NCBI RefSeq assembly: GCF_900635455.1
Contig: NZ_LR134116.1
Location: 3,472,001-3,536,000, forward strand
From: Yersinia intermedia
Lineage (GTDB): Bacteria > Pseudomonadota > Gammaproteobacteria > Enterobacterales > Enterobacteriaceae
Reading direction: 5' to 3'
Length of the DNA: 64,000 bases
Under the pieces are notes generated by a model, which worked only from the letters and a program-made list of their open reading frames with translations, ran no database searches and was not told the origin of the DNA. A program made the translations under genes and the position numbers. This document shows, in pieces, positions 31,857 to 43,086 of this stretch (the stretch's first letter is position 1; each line of letters opens with the position of its first letter).

Positions 31857-33620
31857 ATGTTGTTGAAAAAATGGAACAAACCCTTGGCTGTATTGGCTTT
31901 ACTGGTCAGTGGCACACTGCATGCGGCCTCAACACCCGCGGTGGAAGCAAAACATGGCATGGTAGTGACCTCCCAATATCTCGCCTCACAAGTGGGGACT
32001 GATATTTTAAAAATGGGCGGCAATGCCGTTGATGCCGCAGTAGCGGTGGGATATGCGCAGGCAGTCGTAAACCCATGTTGTGGCAATATTGGTGGTGGTG
32101 GTTTTATGACCATTCATCTTGCTGATGGAACTGATACATTTATCAACTTCCGTGAAACCGCGCCAGCCGCTGCCAGCGCAGATATGTATCTGGATAAAGA
32201 GGGTAAAGTAACCAAAGATGCCAGTTTGTATGGTTATCTGGCAGCCGGCGTCCCTGGCACGGTATTGGGAATGGATAGCGCACAGAAGAAATACGGTAAA
32301 TTGACGCGCCAGCAAGTGATGGCTCCAGCGATCAAATTGGCCCGTGAGGGTTTTGTGCTAACTCGTGCCGATACAGACATTCTGGATACTACTGTTAAAC
32401 GCTTCCGTCAAGATCCTGAATCTGCGCGCATTTTTTTGCGTAAGGATGGTGAAGCGCTGCAACCGGGTGATCGTTTAGTTCAGGCTGATCTGGCTGAAAC
32501 CCTGAGCGCAATCTCGGAGCAAGGGCCAGATGCTTTCTATCAAGGTAAAATACCTCAAGCGGTAGAAGCCGCAGCCAAAAAAGGCGGAGGTATCCTCACT
32601 GCCGCTGATTTCGCCAACTATAAAATCACTGAAACTGCCCCTATTACTTGTAGCTATCGCGGTTATAAATTTGTTTCCTCGCCACCACCCAGTTCCGGTG
32701 GAGTGACATTATGTGAAACCTTGAATGTGCTTGAAGGCTATGACTTAAAAAGCATGGGTTTTAATTCGGCTGCTTACATTCATACACTGACAGAAGCCAT
32801 GCGCCATGCCTATATGGACCGCAATACTTTCCTCGGTGACCCGGAGTTTGTTAAGAATCCAATCGACCGCCTCCTCAGCAAAAGCTATGCCGCTGATATC
32901 CGCAAGCAAATTGTTGCCAACAAAGCGACACCTTCGGTAGAAGTACAACCGGGGATGCAACCTCATGAAAAACCAGAAACTACCCACTACTCTATCGTCG
33001 ATAATGAAGGTAATGCGGTCTCCACCACCTACACGGTTAACGGCCGCTTTGGTGCAGTAGTCATCGCACCCGGTACTGGCTTCTTCCTGAATGATGAAAT
33101 GGATGATTTCACTGTCAAAGTTGGCGAGCAAAACCTGTATGGTTTAGTACAGGGGGCAACCAACTCCATCGCCCCCGGTAAGCGCCCACTATCGTCGATG
33201 AGCCCAACATTAGTGACCAAAGACGGTAAGACATTTATGGTGCTAGGCTCTCCGGGTGGATCCCGAATTATCACCATCACCCTGCAAACGGCCCTCAATG
33301 TCATTGACCACGGCATGGCGCCACAAGAGGCGGTAGATGCACCACGCATCCATCACCAATGGCTACCTGATGAGGTGTATTACGAACAACGTGGGGTATC
33401 CGCAGATAGTCTTAATCTGCTAAAAACCATGGGATATAAGATGGTCGAACAGAACCCATGGGGCGCAGCCGAGCTGATTCTGGTGGGTTTGGCCGGAGTG
33501 GAGGGAGTCAGTCCAGCCAACTCAGGGAATGACTCGGCAGTTTCCGGCAAAGTTCGCGAAGGCTACCTGTACGGCGCTAATGATGTCCGCCGCCCCGCGG
33601 GTGCAGCCATTGGTTACTAA
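31857..33620 (+). CDS. ggt: gamma-glutamyltranspeptidase
   Basis: 587 residues, secreted to the periplasm (signal peptide MLLKKWNKPLAVLALLVSG, cleavage near LHAAS). An Ntn hydrolase that cleaves glutathione and transfers gamma-glutamyl groups. The self-processing site is the first Thr of TTHYSIVDNEGNAVS near residue 375, dividing large and small subunits. The oxyanion GG pair (GSPGGSRI) and substrate-binding PLSSMSPT are present. Two cysteines at VNPCCGN near residue 74 are unlike the E. coli enzyme as I recall it. CAGGAG lies 8 bp upstream. Followed by an ERIC 75 bp after the stop. Confidence 0.96.
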   Translation: MLLKKWNKPLAVLALLVSGTLHAASTPAVEAKHGMVVTSQYLASQVGTDILKMGGNAVDAAVAVGYAQAVVNPCCGNIGGGGFMTIHLADGTDTFINFRETAPAAASADMYLDKEGKVTKDASLYGYLAAGVPGTVLGMDSAQKKYGKLTRQQVMAPAIKLAREGFVLTRADTDILDTTVKRFRQDPESARIFLRKDGEALQPGDRLVQADLAETLSAISEQGPDAFYQGKIPQAVEAAAKKGGGILTAADFANYKITETAPITCSYRGYKFVSSPPPSSGGVTLCETLNVLEGYDLKSMGFNSAAYIHTLTEAMRHAYMDRNTFLGDPEFVKNPIDRLLSKSYAADIRKQIVANKATPSVEVQPGMQPHEKPETTHYSIVDNEGNAVSTTYTVNGRFGAVVIAPGTGFFLNDEMDDFTVKVGEQNLYGLVQGATNSIAPGKRPLSSMSPTLVTKDGKTFMVLGSPGGSRIITITLQTALNVIDHGMAPQEAVDAPRIHHQWLPDEVYYEQRGVSADSLNLLKTMGYKMVEQNPWGAAELILVGLAGVEGVSPANSGNDSAVSGKVREGYLYGANDVRRPAGAAIGY

Positions 33621-33695
33621 CGGCTAGCGGTTACTAACAGCGATTAATAGCAGAGATCCCCCATCAACCTATCGATGGGGAATTTACCACTTCAT

Positions 33696-33824
<129 letters not shown>

Positions 33825-33826
33825 CA

Positions 33827-34507
33827 TCACCACGGCAATGAATGCCCTTGGTAATCGATAAACCCGTGCCCCCCTTTACCTGAAGCGCGCTCAATTTGGT
33901 CGACAACACCTTTCACACTGGTTGCAATGGTCAGTGGTGCTGCATCCCCGCCCATATCTGTTTTTACCCAGCCCGGATGAATAGATAACACCGTCAGAGC
34001 CGGATCGGCCACCTCGGCAACCAAACTGCGAGTCATCATATTCAATGCGGCTTTACTGGCTGAATACAGCGGTTTATGGCCAGAAGCATTGTGACCAAGG
34101 CTCCCCAATTGAGAAGACATAAAGGCCAACACACTTTGAGTTGGATTACGTTGTGGCAGAAGATATTGAGCTATACGAATGGGTGAAACAGCATTGGTTT
34201 GGAATAATTCCAGAATATCTTCCGGTTGCGCCTCAAGGGCTGATTGATGCTCCGGCCCAGAGATACCCGCATTAACAAATATTAGGTCGAATATCTGCCC
34301 CTGTACCTGTGGCAGAAACTGCTTAATACTTTCAGGTTTATTAATATCCAGTGTTAGCCAATGGGCAGCATGGGCGGCGGTATCTTTGGCAGTGCCGCGT
34401 GTCGTCGCAGTCACTGACCAACCACGGCGATTAAGCTCATCAACCAACCCCAGCCCCAAACCTCTTGAAGCACCAATGATCAATGCCTGTCGTTTAATTG
34501 AACTCAT
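33827..34507 (-). CDS. SDR family oxidoreductase
   Basis: 226 residues, classical short-chain dehydrogenase. The cofactor-binding motif GASRGLGLGLVDEL is at residues 12-25, NAGISG near residue 82, and the catalytic YSASKAALNMM near residue 148, with the serine in FMSSQLGS. NADP preference is suggested by the Arg after the glycine loop. Substrate unknown; it resembles uncharacterised carbonyl reductases of the C-factor/sniffer type. GGGAAGATGAT precedes the ATG. It is not in E. coli at this place. Confidence 0.88.
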   Translation of the reverse strand: MSSIKRQALIIGASRGLGLGLVDELNRRGWSVTATTRGTAKDTAAHAAHWLTLDINKPESIKQFLPQVQGQIFDLIFVNAGISGPEHQSALEAQPEDILELFQTNAVSPIRIAQYLLPQRNPTQSVLAFMSSQLGSLGHNASGHKPLYSASKAALNMMTRSLVAEVADPALTVLSIHPGWVKTDMGGDAAPLTIATSVKGVVDQIERASGKGGHGFIDYQGHSLPW

Positions 34508-34594
34508 ATCATCTTCCCTTTGGTGAATGTTACCAACCCACTGTTTGGTCAGCCATACAGCTACCTATCATATATATAATATCTCAACAAAAGG

Positions 34595-34617
34595 AAAAGC
34601 GGCGCTTGGCCGCTTTT
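34595..34617 (-). terminator. terminator downstream of malZ
   Basis: AAAAGCGGC / GCCGCTTTT, 9-bp stem with a 5-nt loop, 30 bp past the malZ stop on the minus strand; A/T runs on both sides make it usable in either direction. Confidence 0.8.
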
Positions 34618-34647
34618 AATTGCTATCACTACAGGCTAACGATTAAG

Positions 34648-36492
34648 TTAGCGCTCACCAACACCACGCCACAATGTGACACTCTCACCCGATAACTGTA
34701 GATTGACGCCTGACTCGGTGACATACAACTCGGATGAGCCTTCTTGGCGCAGCCACTTAGCAACATTGAGTAAAGGGGATGCTGGCAACGAAATATTGAT
34801 ATCACTAATACGTTGTATCGCGACCATTACTCGCTCACGTTGGTAGCTACGAATAAACACCAAAGTGTCGCCATTGGCATAAATCACCTGGCAACCACCG
34901 CGCCGCAGCGCCATGCTTTTGTGCCGCAGAGCCGCCAGCCGTTGACATAATTTCAACAGGTCATTATCCCACTGAGCCTGATCCCACGGGAACGGTTTGC
35001 GGCAGAACGGATCATTGCCACCATCAAGACCAATTTCATCGCCATAAAATAAGCAAGGCACACCAATCCAGCTAAATAACCACACCAGCGCCATCTGCAT
35101 CCGGGCTTTATCATTATTTAGTAGCGTGATAAAACGAGCAGTATCATGGCTGTCCAGTTGATTAAATAAACGCAACTGGTGGCCGTGTGGCAATCCGGCT
35201 CGGTACTCATCCATCCAGTAGGCACAATCCTCAGCATTGAGTTTTATTGGATGATAAGCCACATCCTGGCCCGCTAAAAAGCCACGCACCGGTAATGCAA
35301 AACCCATGTAATTCATTGCCGAATCTTCTACACCGGCATGTAACCAATTACGTGCATCACCAAAGTGTTCCCCCAGAATATAAGCCTGCGGATTTTCTTC
35401 TTTTGCTGCCTGATAAATACCGGCTAAATGGCGCAAATTCCCTTTTGCTCCTCCCTCTTCCCCCAACATATGCACCACATCTAACCGCCAGCCATCAATA
35501 CTGTAAGGGGGGCGTAACCAATAACGCACCACACTATCGTCACCCCGATAAATTTGATTTACCACGCCCTCACTTGCGAAGTTGAGTTTTGGCAAGCTGG
35601 CATTACCTTTCCAATCCAACGCTCGCCCATCGGGGAAGAAATTAAACCAGCCCCGATAAGGTGAGTCCTGATGATGACAAGCCCCATTATCCCCTTGCTG
35701 GTGCCGGTCAAACCAATGATGGGAATCACCGGTATGATTAAACACCCCATCAAGTACCAATTTTATGCCAGCATCACGGGTAGCCATACGTAATTGCAGA
35801 AAAGCCGCCTCGCCGCCCAGATAGGGATCAATCTGATAATAATCTTGCGTATCATATTTATGTACGCTGGGTGCGGTAAAAATTGGATTTAGATACAGCG
35901 CAGTAACACCAAGCCGTTGCAAATAAGGGATTTTCTGGCTGATACCTGCTAAATCACCGCCATAAAATGTTGAGGCGGCATTAATATCATCCAGTGGTTG
36001 CTGCCATTCACGGCGAGCCACCGCATGACCCGCGGCGTGATGATGATAACTCCCATTTTGCACGCCGTGATCCCCCTGACTACTGGCAAACCGATCAGGG
36101 AATATCTGATAAAAGACTTGGTCGGCCACCCAGTCAGGGCCGCTGTCGGGCATATCAATGGCGAACTGCGCCAGTTGCGCCGGAGGAACCCGTGAGAATC
36201 CCAGTGGGCCGAACCATTGTTGGTCGTCATCCCATAACAGTTTAAAACAGTAGCGCCGTGTAGGTTGCCCTTCATGTAAAGGCAGCGTCGCGCGATAACA
36301 CCAAAAACCATCACGCTGTTGGCCTTTCATCGTCAGTAGCCATTCTTCATTATCCGGTTCACAGCGTAAGAAAACCTGCGCCGGTAATGTGTCGCCATGC
36401 AACCATTCGCCATACAACCATAAAGTAATCTGTAATGCGTCGCCTCGCTGACGAACAAAAGGCGGGACCGGAAGATGCCAACCACTAAGCAT
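34648..36492 (-). CDS. malZ: maltodextrin glucosidase
   Basis: 614 residues (E. coli 604), cytosolic GH13 enzyme that releases glucose from the reducing end of maltodextrins. An N-terminal beta-sandwich region (residues 1-115) precedes the TIM barrel with DGVFNHTGD near residue 235, nucleophile Asp in GWRLDVVHM near 335, acid Glu in ILGEHFGDARNW near 370 and NQLDSHDTARF near 440. CAGGAGAATTTT precedes the ATG. Lies next to proY as in E. coli. Confidence 0.96.
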   Translation of the reverse strand: MLSGWHLPVPPFVRQRGDALQITLWLYGEWLHGDTLPAQVFLRCEPDNEEWLLTMKGQQRDGFWCYRATLPLHEGQPTRRYCFKLLWDDDQQWFGPLGFSRVPPAQLAQFAIDMPDSGPDWVADQVFYQIFPDRFASSQGDHGVQNGSYHHHAAGHAVARREWQQPLDDINAASTFYGGDLAGISQKIPYLQRLGVTALYLNPIFTAPSVHKYDTQDYYQIDPYLGGEAAFLQLRMATRDAGIKLVLDGVFNHTGDSHHWFDRHQQGDNGACHHQDSPYRGWFNFFPDGRALDWKGNASLPKLNFASEGVVNQIYRGDDSVVRYWLRPPYSIDGWRLDVVHMLGEEGGAKGNLRHLAGIYQAAKEENPQAYILGEHFGDARNWLHAGVEDSAMNYMGFALPVRGFLAGQDVAYHPIKLNAEDCAYWMDEYRAGLPHGHQLRLFNQLDSHDTARFITLLNNDKARMQMALVWLFSWIGVPCLFYGDEIGLDGGNDPFCRKPFPWDQAQWDNDLLKLCQRLAALRHKSMALRRGGCQVIYANGDTLVFIRSYQRERVMVAIQRISDINISLPASPLLNVAKWLRQEGSSELYVTESGVNLQLSGESVTLWRGVGER

Positions 36493-36719
36493 AAAATTCT
36501 CCTGCGTTAACCAAAACCATTCCTGTTAAGGCTATCTGGTGCAGACATTAACGCCGCGACACATTCACCTGAGATAGGCGATTTATCTGAATATACAGCT
36601 CGCCGATATGAATAATGTCATGTAGTGGGCGCTTTCCCCTCATCTGTCACTATAAATATCAGGGATGAGATCGGGGGCGGAGAAGTATGGGTAAATAGCG
36701 GAATGCCCTGGATTGTATA

Positions 36720-36752
36720 GAGCAAAAAAAGCCGAGAAATCTCCCGGCTTGA
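36720..36752 (-). terminator. terminator of proY
   Basis: On the minus strand AAGCCGGGAG ATTT CTCGGCTTTTTTT: a stem with one mismatch plus seven T, 21 bp after the proY stop. Confidence 0.88.
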
Positions 36753-36772
36753 TAGTAGGTCTTGACTCAGTA

Positions 36773-38164
36773 TTACTCAGTTTCTTTGGTAAGCTCTGGC
36801 TGTTTCTTCTGATGACGTACTTTCAAGTAATACCCCACCAGCAACAATGCAATCCACACTAACCCAACATACAGCGAGACTCGGGTTGTTGGGAACCAAC
36901 CAATCAGGGCGATGATAAACACCAGGAAAATGATTGCCAACACTGAAGTGAAAGTGCCGCCACGCAGTGGGAAATCCAGCGCCTTAATCTGCTCTTTGCT
37001 TAGTGAACGCCGGAAACCAATCTGGGAAAATAGGATCATGATCCATACCCATACAGTGGCAAAGGTCGCCAACGATGCGATAACCAGGAACACATTTTCC
37101 GGCATAATGTAGTTCAGATAAACAGCAATCAGCATGGCAAACATCATCACCAACACCGTAACCCAAGGCACTCCGCGTTTGGATATTGCCGCAAAGGCTT
37201 TAGGCGCATGGCCTTGTTCCGCCATCCCGTTCAACATACGCCCGACACCAAAGACATCACTGTTAATGGCAGATAATGAAGCGGTGATCACCACAAAGTT
37301 GAGAATACCTGCCGCAACTGTAATCCCCATATGCTGGAAGGTCAGTACAAATGGGCTACCGTTCGTGCCCACCTGATTCCAAGGATAGATAGACATGATG
37401 ACAAACAGGGTACCGACGTAGAACACCAAGATACGCCAAGGCACTGAGTTAATCGCTTTCGGAATGGAGCTTTTTGGATTTTCAGCTTCTCCGGCGGTAA
37501 TACCGATAATCTCAATACCACCATAAGCAAACATCACCAGTTGCAATGATAGGATCATGCCGACGAAACCGTTACTGAAGAAGCCGCCGTTAGTCCATAA
37601 ATTATGAATACCGGTCGGCTGCCCACCGTTACCAATACCCCAAATAATGATACCAAAACCGGCCAGAATCATGATGATGATGGTGGCAACTTTAAAGAAT
37701 GAGAACCAGAACTCCAACTCACCGAAGACTTTGACGCTCATCATATTGACTGCGCCAATAATCAGCACAACACTCAGCACCCATACCCAATGAGGCACGT
37801 CCGGGAACCAGACCCCCATATAAATACCGAAGGCGGTTACATCAGCAATAGCAACAATCAAAATCTCAAAGCAATAAGTCCAGCCGGTGATATAACCCGC
37901 CATTGGCCCAAGGTAATCTTGTGCATAGCGCGAGAAAGAGCTGGCCTGTGGGTTATTCACTGACATCTCACCCAGTGCACGCATGATAATAAATGCCACC
38001 ACGCCACCGATCAGGTATGCCAATAACACACTAGGCCCAGCCATTCTTATCGCATCAGCCGAACCATAAAATAAGCCGGTACCGATTGCTGACCCCAAAG
38101 CCATAAAGCGGATATGGCGGGTCGTCAGGCCCCGTTTCAGCTTATTTTTGACTGGTAATTCCAT
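36773..38164 (-). CDS. proY: amino-acid permease ProY (APC family)
   Basis: 463 residues, 12 transmembrane helices, amino acid-polyamine-organocation superfamily. Very close to E. coli ProY ([40 protein letters not shown]). The substrate is described as proline, although in some bacteria ProY-type carriers move histidine. Two in-frame ATGs exist (38170, 38164); the second has the better spacing to GGGG. Downstream of brnQ with a terminator between. Confidence 0.94.
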   Translation of the reverse strand: MELPVKNKLKRGLTTRHIRFMALGSAIGTGLFYGSADAIRMAGPSVLLAYLIGGVVAFIIMRALGEMSVNNPQASSFSRYAQDYLGPMAGYITGWTYCFEILIVAIADVTAFGIYMGVWFPDVPHWVWVLSVVLIIGAVNMMSVKVFGELEFWFSFFKVATIIIMILAGFGIIIWGIGNGGQPTGIHNLWTNGGFFSNGFVGMILSLQLVMFAYGGIEIIGITAGEAENPKSSIPKAINSVPWRILVFYVGTLFVIMSIYPWNQVGTNGSPFVLTFQHMGITVAAGILNFVVITASLSAINSDVFGVGRMLNGMAEQGHAPKAFAAISKRGVPWVTVLVMMFAMLIAVYLNYIMPENVFLVIASLATFATVWVWIMILFSQIGFRRSLSKEQIKALDFPLRGGTFTSVLAIIFLVFIIALIGWFPTTRVSLYVGLVWIALLLVGYYLKVRHQKKQPELTKETE

Positions 38165-38195
38165 GTACATTGCCCCGTCTTTTTTTCAGCAAAAA

Positions 38196-38222
38196 GCCAC
38201 GGGGATGAGCCGTGGCTAAAAA
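38196..38222. terminator. terminator between brnQ and proY
   Basis: AGCCACGG / CCGTGGCT with a 6-nt loop, flanked by A/T runs on both sides, so it can terminate brnQ on the minus strand. proY therefore probably has its own weak promoter or depends on readthrough. Confidence 0.85.
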
Positions 38223-38240
38223 AATCCTATAACTGTGCCG

Positions 38241-39560
38241 TTATTGCTTAGCAGCAACTGCCTGGCGACAGCAGAGGCGATCGTACAACCCTACGACGAC
38301 GAATACCAGCAGGGAAGGCGATAACCACGCCAGACCTTGTTCAGCCAATGGCAGATGTTGGGTCCATTCAGGCAGGAAGTGCGCGAACGTAGACGCCTTC
38401 ACCGCATCAAGGATACCGAACAACAAGCTAACCAGCATGACCGGTGCCACGATACGTGAGGCATGATGCCACCAGCGCAAAGTAAAGCTCATCAAAACCA
38501 GCACGATACATGGCGGATATATTGCTGTCAGTACCGGAATGGAAATCTGAATCAGGTGACTTAAGCCCAGATTCGATACCATCATTGAGAAGATACCGAG
38601 GATAAATACCAGCGCCCGATAAGACAGCGGCAGGTACTGAGCAAAGAATTCAGCGCAGGCACATGTTAGGCCCACCGCGGTCACCATACAGGCGATGAAA
38701 ATCAATGCGGCCAGGAACAAACTGCCCAAACCACCAAAGGTATGCTGAACATAAGCATGCAACACGACTGCGCCATTTTGCGCATCTGGCGTCAGGCTGC
38801 CACTGCCGGAGCCGAGTTTAAACAAGCTCAAGTAAACAAGCGTCAAACCGACACCCGCAATCAACCCCGCCCAAATGGTATAACGCGTCAACAGACCTGC
38901 GGAAACCACGCCACGCGAACGAGCCGCATTGACGATAACGATACCAAAGACCAAAGCACCCAAGGTATCCATGGTCAGATAACCATTAACGAAACCAGAG
39001 GAGAACGGCACGTTCTGATAGGCATCGGTTGCTGGAATCAGCGGCCCAGCAGGCCAAATCAGTGCGGCAATTCCCAAGATAGCGAGTGCCAGAATTTTCA
39101 GTGGTGCCAGAATATGACCGACTGTGTCTAACAAGCGCCCCGGATACAGGGAAATGCCAATCACCAGCGCGAAATAAACCACACTATAGATAAACAGCGG
39201 CAACGGACCATCGCCAGTCAAAGGGGCGATACCCACTTCGAAGGAAACTGTTGCAGTTCGTGGCGTGGCAAACAGTGGGCCGACAGCCAGATAACAAACC
39301 GTAGCCAGTACCAGGCCAGCACTGCGGCCAATTGGGGTACTCAGGGCATCAATCCCCCCACCCACCCGAGCCAATGCGATAACGGTAATTACCGGTAAAC
39401 CAACAGCGGTGATCAGGAAGCCAAGAGCAGCCCACCATACATGTTCACCCGATTGTAAACCAACCATCGGCGGGAAGATGATGTTGCCAGCTCCAACGAA
39501 TAAGGCGAAGGTCATAAAACCTAATGCCATAATATCTTTAGACGATAAACGATGACTCAT
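38241..39560 (-). CDS. brnQ: branched-chain amino-acid transport system II carrier protein
   Basis: 439 residues, 12 membrane helices, sodium- or proton-coupled leucine/isoleucine/valine carrier (LIVCS family). Characteristic N-terminal [20 protein letters not shown] and [10 protein letters not shown] are intact. E. coli BrnQ has the same length. Lies between the phoBR cluster and proY as in E. coli. Confidence 0.96.
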   Translation of the reverse strand: MSHRLSSKDIMALGFMTFALFVGAGNIIFPPMVGLQSGEHVWWAALGFLITAVGLPVITVIALARVGGGIDALSTPIGRSAGLVLATVCYLAVGPLFATPRTATVSFEVGIAPLTGDGPLPLFIYSVVYFALVIGISLYPGRLLDTVGHILAPLKILALAILGIAALIWPAGPLIPATDAYQNVPFSSGFVNGYLTMDTLGALVFGIVIVNAARSRGVVSAGLLTRYTIWAGLIAGVGLTLVYLSLFKLGSGSGSLTPDAQNGAVVLHAYVQHTFGGLGSLFLAALIFIACMVTAVGLTCACAEFFAQYLPLSYRALVFILGIFSMMVSNLGLSHLIQISIPVLTAIYPPCIVLVLMSFTLRWWHHASRIVAPVMLVSLLFGILDAVKASTFAHFLPEWTQHLPLAEQGLAWLSPSLLVFVVVGLYDRLCCRQAVAAKQ

Positions 39561-39992
39561 AGTGATGTGCGTTGCCTAGTTAAATGACCAAAAGATAAAG
39601 TCTTAAGTTGTGGTCTTTCCTACGTGATCGAAACGATACAAAGCTCTGATAAACGCAAACTCCGGCGGTTAATAAGCAATCTATTTCGTCAGTATGCAGT
39701 GTTTTTGAAGTTATTTGCAGGTGGAATAGGCCAACAACGGCGCTAAGTAGACCGTTTATAGCGGAGAAAGGCAAGTCGGGATCATAAAAGCAGAGTCATC
39801 ATCCAGATAATGTTATCAAACCAGTTAATCATGCCATGTTTTAAGAAATACACGCCATATGATTTGTATTATTTGTAGCCAGTCGTTAACAATTTACCGC
39901 CAATCTGGTGACGAATACTCAGGAGAGGTTGATCATTTTACGCACAGAAATGATGCAAGATTACATAGGCAAAAAACGACGACTGAAACACC
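39561..39992. other. intergenic region between the PstS-like gene and brnQ
   Basis: 432 bp with no gene or strong hairpin that I can see. It must contain the brnQ promoter (minus strand). No obvious Pho box or ERIC sequence was found. Confidence 0.5.
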
Positions 39993-41000
39993 TCAATCAG
40001 TAAAACCTAACGCTTTTCGGGTTTGAATCAGTATCTCGGGCGGCAGGGGGAGATAGCCGTCATGGGTGACCCTCTTTTGCCCCTCAGGTGATAAAACCCG
40101 TTCAAGGAACGCCGCAGTCAATGGCTCCAGCGGTTGGCCCGGTGCCTTATTGATATAAATATACAGATAACGTGATAAAGGATAGCGACCATCTCTAACA
40201 TTCTCAGGTGTTGGCATCACAAAATCCTGCCCCACAGCCGCCAGTGACAACGGCTTAACACCACTGTTACGAAAACCAATACTGGCATAACCAATGCCAT
40301 TCAATGAGCCGGCCACCGCCTGTGCCACCGAGGCTGAACCTGGCAACTCATTGACATTATTTATAAAATCACCATCACACAACACCTTATGTTTAAAGTA
40401 ACCATAGGTTCCTGAGGCTGAATTCCGGCTATAACGTTGTAGAGTGCGCGTTGCCCACTCCCCTTCCAACCCCAACTCACCAAAACGCTGAATCTGATGT
40501 AGCTCCCCACATCGGCGATTTTGCGAGAAAATAGCATCAAGCTGCGGCAAGGTCAGTTTATTCAGTGGGTTATCCTGGTGAACAAACACCACCAATGCAT
40601 CGACAGCCACGGGGATTGCCAATGGCGGATAGCCATAACGCTGAATAAATGCGTTGATTTCGCCCGCTTTCATTGGCCGACTCATCGGGCCAAGTTGGGC
40701 GGCACCAGCAGCTAATGCCACAGGAGCAGTAGAGGAACCTGCTGCCTGAATTTGCAAATTAACCCCAGGATAATGATGATTAAAATCATCAGCCCACAAG
40801 GACATCAGATTGGCTAAGGTGTCAGAACCCACACTGGAAAGATTGCCTGATAAGGTATTGGGGACAGGTACGGAAGCCATTGGCAAAACGCCAGTTGGAG
40901 GTGAAAGTACCGCTTCAGACTGCGCTAAAACGGCATGGCTAAACCATAGCATGGCGTGCAACAGCACCAGTTTTGCCCATTTCATCAGCTTGGTATCCAT
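39993..41000 (-). CDS. PstS-like phosphate-binding periplasmic protein
   Basis: About 335 residues. A hydrophobic signal segment (AKLVLLHAMLWFSHAVLA) ends in a likely cleavage site before QSEAV. The mature part resembles PBP-like PstS proteins: GSDTLANLMSLWADDFN, QAAGSSTAPVALAAGAAQLGPMSRPM and SRNSASGTYGYFKHKVLC. Starts at 41024, 41000 and 40985 are all possible; 41000 lies 8 bp after the phoR stop. It follows phoB-phoR on the same strand, so it should be induced with them by phosphate limitation. E. coli has no gene here. Its transporter partners are not in the window. Confidence 0.85.
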   Translation of the reverse strand: MDTKLMKWAKLVLLHAMLWFSHAVLAQSEAVLSPPTGVLPMASVPVPNTLSGNLSSVGSDTLANLMSLWADDFNHHYPGVNLQIQAAGSSTAPVALAAGAAQLGPMSRPMKAGEINAFIQRYGYPPLAIPVAVDALVVFVHQDNPLNKLTLPQLDAIFSQNRRCGELHQIQRFGELGLEGEWATRTLQRYSRNSASGTYGYFKHKVLCDGDFINNVNELPGSASVAQAVAGSLNGIGYASIGFRNSGVKPLSLAAVGQDFVMPTPENVRDGRYPLSRYLYIYINKAPGQPLEPLTAAFLERVLSPEGQKRVTHDGYLPLPPEILIQTRKALGFTD

Positions 41001-41007
41001 GCAGTTT

Positions 41008-42324
41008 TTAGGATTTGACTGCATTCTCGGCTAAAACGGCGGGAACAATCAATCGATTCGGCAAGGTAAAGATAAATCGCGTTCCCAGACCTACCTCGCT
41101 CATGACATCTAAACGTGCATCGTGATGACTCAATGCATGTTTCACAATTGCCAGCCCTAGCCCACTGCCCCCCGTTTGCCGTGATCGGGCCTTATCCACC
41201 CGATAGAAACGCTCCGTTAACCGTGGAACATGTTCAGGGCCAATTCCCGGCCCATTGTCACTGACCTGAAATTGTGCGCCTTGCGCAGTTTGCTGCCAAC
41301 ACACCTCAATCTTGGTACCAGCAGGCGTGTGATTGACGGCGTTATAAACCAGATTTGATACCGCGCTGCGCAATTGGTCTTCGTTGCCAAATACCTTTAA
41401 TTGGTCGTTAACCCGGAAGGTAATCTCATGTCGTCCGTTACTGAGCGCCTGAACTTCATGCTGTAACACTTTCAGCATCAATGGAATATCTACCCGCTCA
41501 TTCATATCAACATTGGGTGCGGCTTCAATACGTGATAGCGTCAAAAGTTGTTTTACCAACCCATCCATTCGCTTCGTCTGCTCTTGCATGGTCCCCAATG
41601 CTTTATCCCGTAATGGCCCTGCCAGCTCTTGGTCATGCATCATTTCCAGATAACCTTGCAACACCGTCAATGGGGTACGCAATTCGTGACTGACGTTGGC
41701 AAAGAAATTACGCCTTGCACCTTCCAACTGGCGCATCTGAGTAACATCACGGGCCACCATCAGTAATTGCCCTTCGGAATAAGGCATCACACGGAACTCC
41801 ACGTAATAACCATTATTCAGTTGCAGGGTCAACGGGCGGGAGAACTCTTGCTGTTGCAGATATTGACTGAATTCCGGGTAGCGCAATAAATTGAGGATAT
41901 GCTGACCGTTATCCTCCGGCCAACGGAACCCCAGTAATTGTTGGGCTAAACCGTTACACCAGAAGATATTGCCATCAATTGTGGTGATAACAACTGCATC
42001 AGGTAATGATTCGGCACCACTGCGAAAACGTTTGATGAGCAGTGCCAGTTCGCGCCGACGCCGACGATTTCGCAACTGCATTTGGTACAAACCATAAAAC
42101 AGCGGTTCCCAGCTCCAACGACCCGCAGGTGGCGTCATACTGCGGTCTAACCACAGCCAGTGAGATAGCTTAAGTTGATTATAGAAATTCCAAACCAGCG
42201 CCGCGACAGCAGAAACCAGCAATAACCACGGAAGATAGCCAATAAAGGCACCCAGCAATAATGCAGGCAGACAAAAAAGAGCCAGCTCAAGAGCCAGCGT
42301 TTTCCATGATAAGCGTTCTAACAC
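41008..42324 (-). CDS. phoR: phosphate regulon sensor histidine kinase PhoR
   Basis: 438 residues (E. coli 431). Two N-terminal membrane segments, a short linker, a PAS domain near residues 95-190 ([19 protein letters not shown]), the H-box [14 protein letters not shown] with the phosphorylated His near 213, and ATPase boxes [17 protein letters not shown] and [14 protein letters not shown]. Starts with GTG at 42324 after GGAGAATTC, giving MLERLSWK as in E. coli. 24 bp downstream of phoB. Confidence 0.97.
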   Translation of the reverse strand: MLERLSWKTLALELALFCLPALLLGAFIGYLPWLLLVSAVAALVWNFYNQLKLSHWLWLDRSMTPPAGRWSWEPLFYGLYQMQLRNRRRRRELALLIKRFRSGAESLPDAVVITTIDGNIFWCNGLAQQLLGFRWPEDNGQHILNLLRYPEFSQYLQQQEFSRPLTLQLNNGYYVEFRVMPYSEGQLLMVARDVTQMRQLEGARRNFFANVSHELRTPLTVLQGYLEMMHDQELAGPLRDKALGTMQEQTKRMDGLVKQLLTLSRIEAAPNVDMNERVDIPLMLKVLQHEVQALSNGRHEITFRVNDQLKVFGNEDQLRSAVSNLVYNAVNHTPAGTKIEVCWQQTAQGAQFQVSDNGPGIGPEHVPRLTERFYRVDKARSRQTGGSGLGLAIVKHALSHHDARLDVMSEVGLGTRFIFTLPNRLIVPAVLAENAVKS

Positions 42325-42348
42325 AACGAATTCTCCGGCACTGAAAAC

Positions 42349-43038
42349 TCAGTAGCGCGTTGAGAAACGGTATCCGGTTCCCCGGACAGTTTGTACCATT
42401 CTGTCATGACCATCAATTTCAAGCGCCTTACGTAGCCGACGAATGTGCACGTCAACCGTACGATCTTCTACATAAACGTTAGTGCCCCAGACATAATTAA
42501 GCAACTGTTCACGGCTGTAAACGCGTTCCGGGTGGGTCATAAAGAAGTGCAGTAACTTAAACTCGGTCGGCCCCATATCCAGCGCTTGCTCATTGGCCAT
42601 AACACGATGCGAGGAAGGATCAAGGCTTAACCCTTGCATTTCAATAACTTCTTCAACTGCCATCGGCGATATCCGGCGCATCACGGCTTTAATACGCGCG
42701 ACCAGCTCCTTCGGCGAAAACGGCTTGGTAATATAGTCATCTGCACCCACTTCCAAACCGCGAACCCTGTCTTCTTCTTCGCCACGGGCCGTTAACATCA
42801 TTACCGGAATATCTCTGGTCAGCGCCTCACGCTTCATATGTTTAATGAACTGAATACCCGAGCCGCCAGGTAACATCCAGTCCAATAGCACTAAATCAGG
42901 GAAAGGCTCCGACAGACGAGTTACTGCGCTGTCATAATCTTCGGCTTCTAATGGTTGGTAACCATTCTGTTCCAACACAAAGCACACCATCTCACGGATT
43001 GGCGCTTCATCTTCCACCACCAGTATGCGTCTTGCCAT
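42349..43038 (-). CDS. phoB: phosphate regulon response regulator PhoB
   Basis: 229 residues, OmpR/PhoB family. Receiver domain with acidic pair ED at 9-10, phosphorylated Asp53 in LLDWMLPGG and Lys in [10 protein letters not shown]-terminal winged helix with [16 protein letters not shown] and VRGTGYRFS. The frame opens at 43188, but the ATG at 43038 gives the [11 protein letters not shown] start. Autoregulated by the Pho box upstream. Confidence 0.97.
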   Translation of the reverse strand: MARRILVVEDEAPIREMVCFVLEQNGYQPLEAEDYDSAVTRLSEPFPDLVLLDWMLPGGSGIQFIKHMKREALTRDIPVMMLTARGEEEDRVRGLEVGADDYITKPFSPKELVARIKAVMRRISPMAVEEVIEMQGLSLDPSSHRVMANEQALDMGPTEFKLLHFFMTHPERVYSREQLLNYVWGTNVYVEDRTVDVHIRRLRKALEIDGHDRMVQTVRGTGYRFSTRY

Positions 43039-43086
43039 CATCAACCCTGCCAGTATGTTAGTGGTCACTATTTGGTTTCGGGAGCC

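Noticed and set aside
39561..39992. Possible hidden gene between the PstS-like gene and brnQ
   Set aside because: A 64-codon minus frame overlaps the brnQ promoter area but has no ribosome site and no protein-like composition.
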